A stretch of DNA of 8,706 bases from JAIRNF01 sp031550925. GTDB taxonomy: Bacteria; Bacteroidota; Bacteroidia; Bacteroidales; UBA932. Below are positions 1 to 6,020 of this stretch, one piece after another. The stretch lies in the NCBI GenBank assembly GCA_031550925.1, contig JAVBOE010000014.1, forward strand, positions 1 to 8,706. Direction: 5' to 3'. Below the pieces are notes generated by a model. That model made no database searches, was not told the DNA's origin, and saw only the letters and a program-made list of their open reading frames with translations. Every line of letters starts with the position of its first letter. Position 1 is the stretch's first letter. A program made the translations under genes and the position numbers.

Positions 1-17
1 ATCTAAATAGCCGAAAT

Positions 18-362
18 TTACTTCAGCGACTTAACAATAGCCTCAAATGCTTTTGGGTGATTCATCGCTAAATCTGCAAGAACCTTACGATTTAGCGCGA
101 TGTTATTTGCAGAAACCTTACCTATAAACTGTGAGTAAGTCATTCCGTGTTGACGTGCACCTGCGTTGATACGTTGAATCCAAAGTGAACGGAAGTCTCT
201 TTTTTTCGCTATGCGATCACGGTATGCGTAGGTTAATCCTTTTTCATATGTGTTTTTGGCAACAGTCCAAACGTTGGCTCTTGCCAGAAAGTTACCTCTG
301 GTAAGCTTTAAAATTTTCTTTCTCTTTGCTCTAGATGCAACCGAATTTACTGATCTTGGCAT
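18..362 (-). CDS. rplT: 50S ribosomal protein L20 (bL20)
   Basis: Encodes bL20, an early-assembly protein of the large ribosomal subunit that binds 23S rRNA. In several bacteria it also represses its own operon. The 114-residue product has the family's length and its very basic N-terminal extension (MPRSVNSVASRAKRKKILK), followed by the conserved helical body with GLTYAYRDR, KKRDFRSLWIQRINA and GMTYSQFIG. The start is ATG at 360-362, with a weak AAGGA only 3 nt upstream. It is the last visible gene of thrS-infC-rpmI-rplT. A 106-nt noncoding gap separates it from rpmI. Only 17 nt follow the TAA stop, so the operon's end cannot be judged. Recognition is by sequence and by the classical infC-rpmI-rplT order. 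Confidence 0.97.
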   Translation of the reverse strand: MPRSVNSVASRAKRKKILKLTRGNFLARANVWTVAKNTYEKGLTYAYRDRIAKKRDFRSLWIQRINAGARQHGMTYSQFIGKVSANNIALNRKVLADLAMNHPKAFEAIVKSLK

Positions 363-468
363 AATTCCTTATTTTTGAATGTAAGCGCTCGCATGGTAAC
401 GAAACTTTTGTGCTATACACTCCGGTTAATAAAATTGATTAAATAAATGTTGTTTGTTGACGGGAAAA
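363..468 (-). other. Noncoding spacer between rpmI and rplT, possible leader of rplT
   Basis: This 106-nt gap holds no ORF. It is long for two adjacent ribosomal protein genes that are normally co-transcribed. I see no TAnnTTTG promoter box and no strong hairpin, only a 6-bp palindrome AGCGCT near 386-391 and a C/G-containing central part between A/T-rich flanks. Known biology suggests L20-dependent autoregulation sites can lie in front of rpmI or rplT, so an RNA control element is possible. The sequence alone does not demonstrate one. Confidence 0.3.
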
Positions 469-663
469 TTACTTAACTAGTAATGCTTTTATACGGCCTT
501 CGTCAGAATCGCTAACTAAAGACGAATAAGTAAGATTACGTTTTCTTTTAGTCGTTTTCTTGGTTAAGATGTGACTTTTGTAAGCGTGTTTTCTCTTAAT
601 TTTTCCCGATCCGGTGATTTCGAATCTTTTCTTCGCACCGGCATTCGTTTTCATTTTTGGCAT
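469..663 (-). CDS. rpmI: 50S ribosomal protein L35 (bL35)
   Basis: Encodes bL35, a small, highly basic protein of the large ribosomal subunit. The 64-residue product has the family's usual length and the signature start MPKMKTNAGAKKRF, then a KIKRKHAYKSHILTKKTTKRKR block rich in Lys and Arg. The ATG at 661-663 is fixed by this conserved N-terminus. No Shine-Dalgarno precedes it, since the upstream bases are A-rich (ATCAACAGACA). It starts 30 nt after the infC stop and is presumably co-transcribed with infC and thrS. Confidence 0.96.
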   Translation of the reverse strand: MPKMKTNAGAKKRFEITGSGKIKRKHAYKSHILTKKTTKRKRNLTYSSLVSDSDEGRIKALLVK

Positions 664-693
664 TGTCTGTTGATATTTAGTTTTAAAAAGGAT

Positions 694-1308
694 TTACTTT
701 GTTGTTGTACTACTACCTGAACCTGCGCTTGCTCCTGAACTTCCTTTCTTTGGTTTAGGGTTAATAAAGATGGTCATTCTTTTACCCTCTAACTTTGGCA
801 GATGCTCTACCTTTCCATATTCTTCAAGGTCGTTTGCAAACCGTAGCAACAGAATTTCGCCCTGCTGCGAGAATAGAATAGAGCGCCCTTTAAAGAACAC
901 GTATGCCTTAATCTTGTCGCCGTCTTCTAAGAAACGTATGGCATGCTTAAGCTTAAACTGGTAATCGTGCTCATCAGTATTCGGACCAAAACGAATTTCC
1001 TTTACGCTAACCTTTACAGTCTTTGCCTTCATCTCCTTTTCTTTCTTCTTCTTTTGGTAAAGAAACTTTTGGAAATCGGTAATGCGGCAAACAGGTGGAT
1101 CTGCGTTAGGAGAAATTTCAACTAAGTCTAACCCCAGATTATCTGCCAAGCGTAACGCCTCTGCAATAGAGAATACACCAGGATTCTCTATGTTTTCGCC
1201 AACAAGCCTAACTTGTGGTGATGTAATTTCTAAGTTGGTTTTAATTCCCGACTCTTCTTTAGGGCTGGGTTTTCTACCTCTGTTTTGGATAGGTCTAGGT
1301 GTTGCTAT
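694..1308 (-). CDS. infC: Translation initiation factor IF-3, predicted AUA start
   Basis: Encodes IF3, which binds the 30S subunit, prevents subunit joining and checks start codon and initiator tRNA. The N-domain contains EITSPQVRLVGEN and GLDLVEISPNADPPVCRITD. A Lys/Glu-rich linker (KKKKEKEMKAKTVKVSVKEIRFG) follows, then the C-domain with DEHDYQFKLKHA and KAYVFFKGRSILF, and a Gly/Ser/Thr tail. An in-frame TAA lies at 1324-1326. Between it and the TTG at 1147-1149 there is no ATG or GTG, and the TTG would delete most of the N-domain. The ATA at 1306-1308 lies 8 nt behind GGAGG and gives 204 residues. IF3 genes commonly use rare start codons (AUU in E. coli), which lets IF3 repress itself. 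The gene is certain; the exact start is inferred. Confidence 0.95.
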   Translation of the reverse strand: MATPRPIQNRGRKPSPKEESGIKTNLEITSPQVRLVGENIENPGVFSIAEALRLADNLGLDLVEISPNADPPVCRITDFQKFLYQKKKKEKEMKAKTVKVSVKEIRFGPNTDEHDYQFKLKHAIRFLEDGDKIKAYVFFKGRSILFSQQGEILLLRFANDLEEYGKVEHLPKLEGKRMTIFINPKPKKGSSGASAGSGSSTTTK

Positions 1309-1321
1309 TGCTTTGTCCTCC
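1306..1321 (-). promoter_or_regulatory. Shine-Dalgarno GGAGG and ATA start codon of infC
   Basis: On the minus strand GGAGG (1317-1321) is followed by the 8-nt spacer ACAAAGCA and then ATA (1306-1308), an optimal geometry for initiation. It begins only 3 nt after the in-frame stop. None of the other nine genes has a comparable Shine-Dalgarno; eight visible start regions are A/T-rich or lack G-runs, and rplT has only a weak AAGGA. The pairing of a strong ribosome site with a non-AUG codon fits a site where IF3 can discriminate against initiation. Confidence 0.75.
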
Positions 1322-1351
1322 AGTTAAGTTAATACTACGTAAATAATTATA

Positions 1352-1369
1352 AATTGTTAATTATCAATT
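1352..1369. repeat. A/T-rich near-palindrome in the thrS-infC gap
   Basis: AATTG and CAATT arms (1352-1356 and 1365-1369) enclose a TAATTA-containing core. The whole 18 nt is palindromic apart from one symmetric mismatch pair. It sits in the 90-nt, extremely A/T-rich gap between the thrS stop and the infC start. It could be a weak operator or only compositional; I see no promoter box beside it. Confidence 0.3.
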
Positions 1370-1398
1370 ATTAAAGTCTTTATTTTTTGTCTATTAGG

Positions 1399-3336
1399 CT
1401 ATTTATTCAGCTGTTTTTCTACTTCTTTTTTCAGCATATCGGCAAAGTCCTCAACGCTCATTGCTCCCTTATCGCCCTCACCCTGAACACGAACGGAAAC
1501 CTTATTTTCTTGCTCTTCTTTTTCTCCAACTATTAACAGGTAAGGTATTCGCTTAAGCTCGCTCTCCCTAATCTTCTTACCAATAGTCTCATTACGGTCG
1601 TCAACCGAGCCGCGAATATCGGAATTATTTAGGACATTTAAAACTTTTTGGGCAAAATCGTTATATTTTTCGCTGATAGGTAAAATTCTAATCTGATCGG
1701 GAGTTAGCCATAGCGGGAATTTTCCACCGGTATGCTCAATAAGTACCGCCACAAAACGCTCCATAGAGCCGAATGGGGCACGGTGAATCATAACCGGACG
1801 GTAACGCTTATCGTCTGCTCCGATGTACTCAAGCTCAAATCTCTCCGGTAAGTTATAGTCAACCTGAATTGTTCCCAGCTGCCATTTACGACCAATGGCA
1901 TCGCGCACCATAAAGTCGAGTTTAGGACCATAGAACGCTGCTTCGCCCAGCTCTACAACAGTATTTAGCCCTTTCTCTTCCGCCGCTTCAATAATAGCCG
2001 CTTCGGCTTTTTGCCAGTTTTCGTCGCTGCCAATATACTTTTCTTTGTTATTAGGATCACGAAGCGATATCTGAGCGGTATAATCTTTAAAATCAAGCGT
2101 TTTAAAGATGTATAGAACAATATCAATAACCTTAATAAATTCTTCTTTTAGCTGATCGGGACGGCAGAAAATATGTGCATCGTCTTGTGTAAAGCCTCTT
2201 ACTCTAGTTAACCCATGCAGCTCGCCGCTTTGCTCATAACGATATACTGTTCCAAACTCTGCCAAACGAACCGGTAAATCTTTATACGAGTGCGGTTTCG
2301 ATCTGTATATTTCGCAGTGGTGCGGACAGTTCATCGGTTTAAGCAAAAACTCTTCTCCTTCTTGCGGTGTATGGATAGGCTGGAACGAATCCTTGCCATA
2401 TTTGGCGTAGTGACCGGATGTTACGTACAGTTCTTTCTGCCCGATATGTGGTGTAATTACAGGCTGGTAACCCGATGCTTTTTGAACTTTCTTTAAGAAT
2501 TGCTCAAGCTTTTCGCGCAGCTCCGCTCCTTTAGGTAACCACAAAGGTAAACCTTGTCCCACTCTTGACGAGAAAGTAAACAGCTCCAGCTCCTTACCAA
2601 TCTTACGATGATCACGTTTCTTAGCCTCTTCCAACATCAACAGATATTCATCAAGCAGCTTCTTTTGAGGGAAGGTAATGCCGTAGATGCGGGTAAGCAT
2701 TTTATTCTTCTCGTCTCCACGCCAGTATGCACCTGCGATAGAAGTTAGCTTAACCGCTTTAATCATGCTGGTATCGGGTAGGTGAGGGCCGCGACAAAGA
2801 TCGGTAAAACCACCATTTGTGTAAAAGGTAATGGTGCCGTCTTGCAGGTCGTTTAGCAGCTCAACTTTGTACTGGTCGCCTTTCTCTTTGTATGTTTTCA
2901 GCGCTTCGTCTTTGCTCACATCTTTGCGAACAAACTGTTGCTTTTGGCGAGCCAGCTCTATCATCTTATTTTCGATTTTGGCTAGCTCTGCTTCCGAAAT
3001 GGTACGGTCTCCAAGATCGACATCATAGTAGAAGCCATTTTCAATACTTGGGCCAATACCGAATTTTATTCCCGGATACAGCTCTTCCAACGCCTCGGCC
3101 ATAAGGTGAGATGATGAGTGCCAAAAAGCATGACGACCTTTAGGATCATCCCACTTATGCAATACTATTTTTGCATCTTGGTTAATAGGGCGCGTTAAAT
3201 CCCAAAGTTCATCGTTAACGCTTATACTTAGCACCTCCGAGGCCAATCGGGGGCTGATGCTCTGTGCAATTTCTAGTCCGGTAGTACCCTTTGGATACTC
3301 GCGAGTATTTCCGTCAGGGAAAGTTATCTTAATCAT
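1399..3336 (-). CDS. thrS: Threonyl-tRNA synthetase
   Basis: Charges tRNA(Thr) with threonine in the cytoplasm and edits mis-charged serine. The 645-residue product has the full bacterial architecture. A TGS domain spans about 1-61, followed by the editing domain with H73-SSS-H77 and C181-RGP-H185. The class II core carries the zinc ligands C337 (MNCPHHC), H388 (DDAHIF) and H518 (MIHRAPFG), motif 2 around RYEQSGELHGLTRVRGFTQ, and motif 3 at PFGSMERF. The anticodon-binding domain runs from about 548 to the end. The start is ATG at 3334-3336, because MIKITFPDG is the conserved TGS beginning. A 28-residue upstream extension is open but comes partly from repeat DNA. It is first in the operon with infC, rpmI and rplT, with a -7 box upstream. 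Confidence 0.97.
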   Translation of the reverse strand: MIKITFPDGNTREYPKGTTGLEIAQSISPRLASEVLSISVNDELWDLTRPINQDAKIVLHKWDDPKGRHAFWHSSSHLMAEALEELYPGIKFGIGPSIENGFYYDVDLGDRTISEAELAKIENKMIELARQKQQFVRKDVSKDEALKTYKEKGDQYKVELLNDLQDGTITFYTNGGFTDLCRGPHLPDTSMIKAVKLTSIAGAYWRGDEKNKMLTRIYGITFPQKKLLDEYLLMLEEAKKRDHRKIGKELELFTFSSRVGQGLPLWLPKGAELREKLEQFLKKVQKASGYQPVITPHIGQKELYVTSGHYAKYGKDSFQPIHTPQEGEEFLLKPMNCPHHCEIYRSKPHSYKDLPVRLAEFGTVYRYEQSGELHGLTRVRGFTQDDAHIFCRPDQLKEEFIKVIDIVLYIFKTLDFKDYTAQISLRDPNNKEKYIGSDENWQKAEAAIIEAAEEKGLNTVVELGEAAFYGPKLDFMVRDAIGRKWQLGTIQVDYNLPERFELEYIGADDKRYRPVMIHRAPFGSMERFVAVLIEHTGGKFPLWLTPDQIRILPISEKYNDFAQKVLNVLNNSDIRGSVDDRNETIGKKIRESELKRIPYLLIVGEKEEQENKVSVRVQGEGDKGAMSVEDFADMLKKEVEKQLNK

Positions 3337-3377
3337 ACTGTTATGTAAAAACTTGTTCAAAAAAAGAATAAAACATA

Positions 3378-3385
3378 CAAAGGTA
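3378..3385 (-). promoter_or_regulatory. Putative -7 promoter box upstream of thrS
   Basis: The minus strand reads TACCTTTG here, an exact match to the Bacteroidota -7 consensus TAnnTTTG, 41 nt before the thrS ATG. No TTG lies at the preferred -33 distance. The nearest, inside repeat A, leaves a 25-nt spacer, slightly longer than usual. If real, it drives thrS-infC-rpmI-rplT with a leader of roughly 35 nt. Confidence 0.5.
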
Positions 3386-3403
3386 ATATAAATAGTTGAG
3401 AAA

Positions 3404-3428
3404 AAGCCCCCAACCCCCAAAGGGGGCT
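3404..3428 (+). repeat. C/G-rich palindromic repeat, copy A
   Basis: AGCCCCC (3405-3411) and GGGGGCT (3422-3428) form a perfect 7-bp inverted repeat around a 10-nt loop containing a further CCCCC. The alternative pairing CCCCC-AAA-GGGGG is also possible. The 25-nt core is identical, in opposite orientation, to copy D. Read on the minus strand the hairpin is followed by TTTTTC, so it could act as a terminator. It lies just ahead of the thrS -7 box, where it would insulate thrS from upstream transcription. Confidence 0.8.
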
Positions 3429-3468
3429 AAAAAGAAGATTTGAAGTTCAAAAAAAACTGTAACAAAAC

Positions 3469-3498
3469 GCCTCCCCCTTGGGGAGGTTGGGAGGGGCT
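3469..3498 (-). repeat. C/G-rich palindromic repeat, copy B; possible yjbQ terminator
   Basis: CCTCCCC (3470-3476) and GGGGAGG (3480-3486) form a perfect 7-bp stem with a 3-nt loop. On the minus strand the element has the same plan as copy A, with T interruptions (AGCCCC-TCCC-AACC-TCCCC-AAGGGGG-AGG). It therefore forms an inverted pair with A, 40 nt away. It begins 18 nt after the yjbQ stop and is followed on the minus strand by GTTTTG and then an 8-T run, so it plausibly ends yjbQ transcription. The plus strand has four G-runs within 17 nt (3480-3496). Confidence 0.7.
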
Positions 3499-3516
3499 GC
3501 CTGTTTGCACATTAAT

Positions 3517-3933
3517 TTACTCCCCAATAATCTTTACCAATACCCGTTTGCGGCGTTTACCATCAAACTCTCCGTAAAATATTTGCTCCCAAGGACCAAA
3601 GTCGAGCTTACCGTTGGTAACAGCAACCACTACCTCACGCCCCATAACGCTGCGCTTAAGATGAGCGTCGCCGTTATCTTCGAAGCTATTGTGCTTATAC
3701 TGGCTGTATGGTTTTTCGGGCGCTAGCTTTTCTAACCAAACTTCAAAATCGTGATGTAGCCCGCTTTCGTCGTCATTAATAAAAACGCTTGCGGTAATGT
3801 GCATGGCGTTGCATAGCAGCAAACCTTCTTTAATGCCGCTTTCGTACAGGCATTGCTCTACTTCGCGTGTAATATTGATGTATTCTCTGCGTTTAGTGGT
3901 TTCGAACCAAAGTTCTTTGCGGTAAGATTTCAT
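3517..3933 (-). CDS. yjbQ: YjbQ family protein (UPF0047)
   Basis: Belongs to the small YjbQ/UPF0047 family. E. coli YjbQ has weak thiamine-phosphate synthase activity, but the physiological role of the family is not settled. The 138-residue product is of normal length and shows the family landmarks: H45-ITASVFINDDE, LHHDFEVWLEKLAP, H81-NSFEDNGDAHLKRSVMG, and the C-terminal GKLDFGPWEQIFYGEFDGKRRKR. The conserved His, Asp and Asn residues in these blocks form the presumed active site. The start is ATG at 3931-3933. A longer reading to 3972 begins inside repeat C and is rejected. No Shine-Dalgarno is present. The gene is flanked on both sides by palindromic repeat pairs, so it looks like an isolated transcription unit. 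No neighbour explains its role. Confidence 0.88.
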   Translation of the reverse strand: MKSYRKELWFETTKRREYINITREVEQCLYESGIKEGLLLCNAMHITASVFINDDESGLHHDFEVWLEKLAPEKPYSQYKHNSFEDNGDAHLKRSVMGREVVVAVTNGKLDFGPWEQIFYGEFDGKRRKRVLVKIIGE

Positions 3934-3955
3934 GTGAATAATGTGTAAATTGTAA

Positions 3956-3980
3956 AGCCCCCCAACCCTCAAAGGGGGAG
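3956..3980 (+). repeat. C/G-rich palindromic repeat, copy C
   Basis: Same plan as copy A on the plus strand (AAGCCCC-CC-AA-CCCTC-AAA-GGGGG), but with one extra C in the first run, one C-to-T change in the middle run, and A in place of the closing CT. It forms an inverted pair with copy D across a 16-nt spacer. It is preceded by AATGTGTAAAT (3940-3950), an 11-mer that also lies beside the degenerate copy E. Confidence 0.75.
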
Positions 3981-3996
3981 TAATCGACGATATATA

Positions 3997-4022
3997 AAGC
4001 CCCCTTTGGGGGTTGGGGGCTT
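3997..4022 (-). repeat. C/G-rich palindromic repeat, copy D; possible cls terminator
   Basis: AAGCCCCC (3997-4004) and GGGGGCTT (4015-4022) form a perfect 8-bp inverted repeat with a 10-nt loop. On the minus strand 25 nt are identical to copy A. The element ends one base from the cardiolipin synthase stop codon (4024-4026), and the minus strand continues TATATATC. It is thus a plausible, though weakly U-tailed, terminator for the thioesterase-cls unit. Confidence 0.8.
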
Positions 4023-4023
4023 G

Positions 4024-5508
4024 TTATAGTAGCGGTGAAAACAGGCGTGCAAAGCCTTCGCTGAATTTGCTCATCATTGAGCGTTCTTCCCATTGCTGAA
4101 GGTTGACATGGCGACTGCTGTTTATATCTTTTTTAAACTGGTCTTCCATTTTGCGGGCAATATCTTTATCATACATAATGGCTGTTACCTCAAAGTTATG
4201 CTCAAAGCTGCGGCTATCCATGTTTACAGAGCCTACAGATGTAAAGTAGCCGTCAATAACCAACGTTTTAGAATGGTTGAAACCTTTGCGGTACAGGTAA
4301 ACCTTAACGCCTGCCTCCAGCAGCTCGCTAAGGTACGACATGGTACACCACTGCGAAACTTTTGCATCCGATTTTTCCGATAGCATGAGCCTCACATCAA
4401 CACCGCTAAGCGATGCAACTTTTATGGCTGTTATTATACTCTCGTTAGGCATAAAGTAGGGCGTAGTGATGTAGATATACTTTTTTGCTTTTGAGATGGC
4501 TGCAAAATATGCCTGCATAATGTTTGCCCAGTCGCTATCGGGTCCCGATGTAGCGATTTGTATTTTAGTGTTTCCTTCACTTTTGCTTTCGGGAAAATAG
4601 CTGCTGTTTTTTTCGTCGATTAACAGCTGTTTGGTAACAAAGTACCAGTCGAGAAGGAACTGGTATTGCAGGCTTTGAACAGCATCGCCAATAACTCGGA
4701 GATGAGTATCTCGCCACCATTTAAACAGCTCGTTACCTTCTATATACCTGTCGGCAATGTTCATGCCTCCTACAAACCCTACTTTTCCATCAATAACGGT
4801 TATCTTACGATGGTTGCGATAGTTTACTTTACTTGTTAGCCAAGGGAACACAACCTTCATAAACGGATGAATTTCAACACCTGCATTACGAAGGGCTTTG
4901 AGGTATTTACGACAAAGACCCCAGCTTCCTACATCATCATAAAGTACACGAACAGCAACGCCCTGCTGTGCTTTCTTTATCAGCAGGTCTTTTATTTCGT
5001 TTCCGATTTTATCGGGCGATATGATGTAGAATTGAATATGAATATGCTCCTTTGCCTCAAGAATAGCCCTTTTGAAGCTATCGAACATATCGCTACCGTT
5101 GTAGTATATGTTGATATCGTTATTACCGCTTATCGGAGATTGACTGTTGTTAAGAATTAGAGCAATGATGTTTTTGTAATCAACCAACTCCGGATCATCA
5201 TATAAGACTTGATTTTTGAGTATGCGAATTACTTGCCGTTTACTCATGTCATCTACAACCTTAATGGTTTGAACGGATTTGCGGTTGAATATTTTTTCTT
5301 TACGGAAGTTCTGTCCAAAGAAAACGTAAAGAATAATACCGGCAAAAGGTATAAGCAGAAGAACCAACGTCCATGACATTGTTTTTACAGGGTCACGGCG
5401 ACGATAAACCATAAGAATAACGATAACTATAGCCATTCCATAGTTAATCATGGAAAGTAGGAAGAAGATGTTTTCTTCTACATAGTGTAGTATTTCGTCG
5501 GGTGTCAT
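4024..5508 (-). CDS. cls: Cardiolipin synthase, phospholipase D superfamily
   Basis: Predicted membrane enzyme that condenses two phosphatidylglycerols to cardiolipin and glycerol. The 494-residue length is typical of the ClsA type. Two N-terminal hydrophobic segments (about 14-35 and 43-64) are separated by a basic YRRRDPVK loop and followed by FGQNFRKEK. Two phospholipase D catalytic motifs are intact: H233-RK-ITVI-D240 with GFVGGMNIADRY after it, and H412-SK-TLVI-D419 followed by SVGSVNMDSRS. The start ATG (5506-5508) lies 4 nt after the stop of the thioesterase gene, which implies co-transcription. No Shine-Dalgarno is visible. Palindromic repeat D sits immediately behind the stop. Another PLD-type phosphatidyltransferase is formally possible, but the two-TM plus two-HKD layout is characteristic. 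Confidence 0.94.
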   Translation of the reverse strand: MTPDEILHYVEENIFFLLSMINYGMAIVIVILMVYRRRDPVKTMSWTLVLLLIPFAGIILYVFFGQNFRKEKIFNRKSVQTIKVVDDMSKRQVIRILKNQVLYDDPELVDYKNIIALILNNSQSPISGNNDINIYYNGSDMFDSFKRAILEAKEHIHIQFYIISPDKIGNEIKDLLIKKAQQGVAVRVLYDDVGSWGLCRKYLKALRNAGVEIHPFMKVVFPWLTSKVNYRNHRKITVIDGKVGFVGGMNIADRYIEGNELFKWWRDTHLRVIGDAVQSLQYQFLLDWYFVTKQLLIDEKNSSYFPESKSEGNTKIQIATSGPDSDWANIMQAYFAAISKAKKYIYITTPYFMPNESIITAIKVASLSGVDVRLMLSEKSDAKVSQWCTMSYLSELLEAGVKVYLYRKGFNHSKTLVIDGYFTSVGSVNMDSRSFEHNFEVTAIMYDKDIARKMEDQFKKDINSSRHVNLQQWEERSMMSKFSEGFARLFSPLL

Positions 5509-5512
5509 TTAT

Positions 5513-5923
5513 CTATTCGGCAAACAGAGGTCTTAGCCGCTCCATCAGAATCTCCGGTGCTCTATTTGGACGCTGAGTTTCTTGATTAAGAAAGGCTAAT
5601 ACCGTATTCCCTTCATTTATAAGCTTTCCTGCCTGGTTATATATTTCGTAGTAAAATGTTATTCGGCTGGTTGGTAATTCTTTTAGTATGGTTTTTACCG
5701 TTAGAACCTCATCGTAGGCAGCAGGTTGTATGTATTTACAGCTTACGTTTATTATGGGCATTGCAGTTCCCGATTCTTCGAGTTGATAATAGCTTACTCC
5801 AAGCGATCTGATGAACTCGGTTCTTGCCATTTCATAGTATCTGATGTAGTTTGAATGGTGTACTATCCCCATTTTATCAGTTTCGTAGTACTGTACTCGA
5901 AGAGTGGTTTCGGTGGTGTGCAT
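5513..5923 (-). CDS. Acyl-CoA thioesterase, YbgC/FadM hotdog family
   Basis: Predicted cytoplasmic 4-hydroxybenzoyl-CoA-thioesterase-like hotdog enzyme that hydrolyses acyl-CoA or acyl-ACP thioesters; the substrate cannot be told from sequence. The 136-residue length is normal. The N-terminal motif YYETD16-KMGIVHHSNYIRYYEMAR contains the family's catalytic Asp and the following helix. The rest matches the hotdog sheet (VSCKYIQPAAYDEVLTV, SRITFYYEIYN, GNTVLAFLN). The ATG is at 5921-5923; the upstream bases (AATCGCCACCT) offer no Shine-Dalgarno. It is tightly linked to cls, and YbgC-type thioesterases have been tied to phospholipid metabolism in E. coli, so a role in membrane lipid supply or turnover is a reasonable inference. 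No TAnnTTTG box was found upstream. Confidence 0.9.
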   Translation of the reverse strand: MHTTETTLRVQYYETDKMGIVHHSNYIRYYEMARTEFIRSLGVSYYQLEESGTAMPIINVSCKYIQPAAYDEVLTVKTILKELPTSRITFYYEIYNQAGKLINEGNTVLAFLNQETQRPNRAPEILMERLRPLFAE

Positions 5924-5990
5924 AGGTGGCGATTAGAGATAATAATTAGGGTTAAAGCAGTCTAAATGTTTTAAAAAATTAAGGTTTAAT

Positions 5991-6012
5991 GCCACTCCCT
6001 CCCTTGGGGTGC
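5991..6012 (-). repeat. Degenerate C/G-rich palindromic repeat, copy E
   Basis: The minus strand reads GCACCCC-AAGGGAGGGAGTGGC, resembling the 3' half of copy B (CCCCAAGGGGGAGGC) with substitutions. The inverted repeat is imperfect. Like copy C it lies downstream of an AATGTGTAAAT 11-mer (6040-6050 on this strand). It occupies the spacer between the SDR gene and the thioesterase gene. Confidence 0.45.
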
Positions 6013-6020
6013 TTCATTCT

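Noticed and set aside
1147..1149. TTG as the start of infC
   Set aside because: It would remove most of the IF3 N-domain, including EITSPQVRLVGEN, which is in frame upstream, and it has no ribosome site.
1309..1398. Internal promoter for infC in the thrS-infC gap
   Set aside because: The gap is very A/T-rich but contains no TAnnTTTG on the minus strand. The near-palindrome may be chance in such composition.
3337..3420. Signal peptide or membrane segment at the thrS N-terminus
   Set aside because: The hydrophobic stretch precedes the conserved MIKITFPDG start, includes promoter and repeat DNA, and ThrRS is cytoplasmic.
3404..4022. C/G-rich repeats as a CRISPR array
   Set aside because: There are only two pairs in alternating orientation with unequal spacing (40, about 460 and 16 nt), a gene between them, and no cas genes.
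3893..4093. 66-residue minus-strand frame between cls and yjbQ
   Set aside because: It overlaps the ends of two solid genes, runs through both palindromic repeats, and its sequence (for example PQPPKGAL) is translated repeat DNA.
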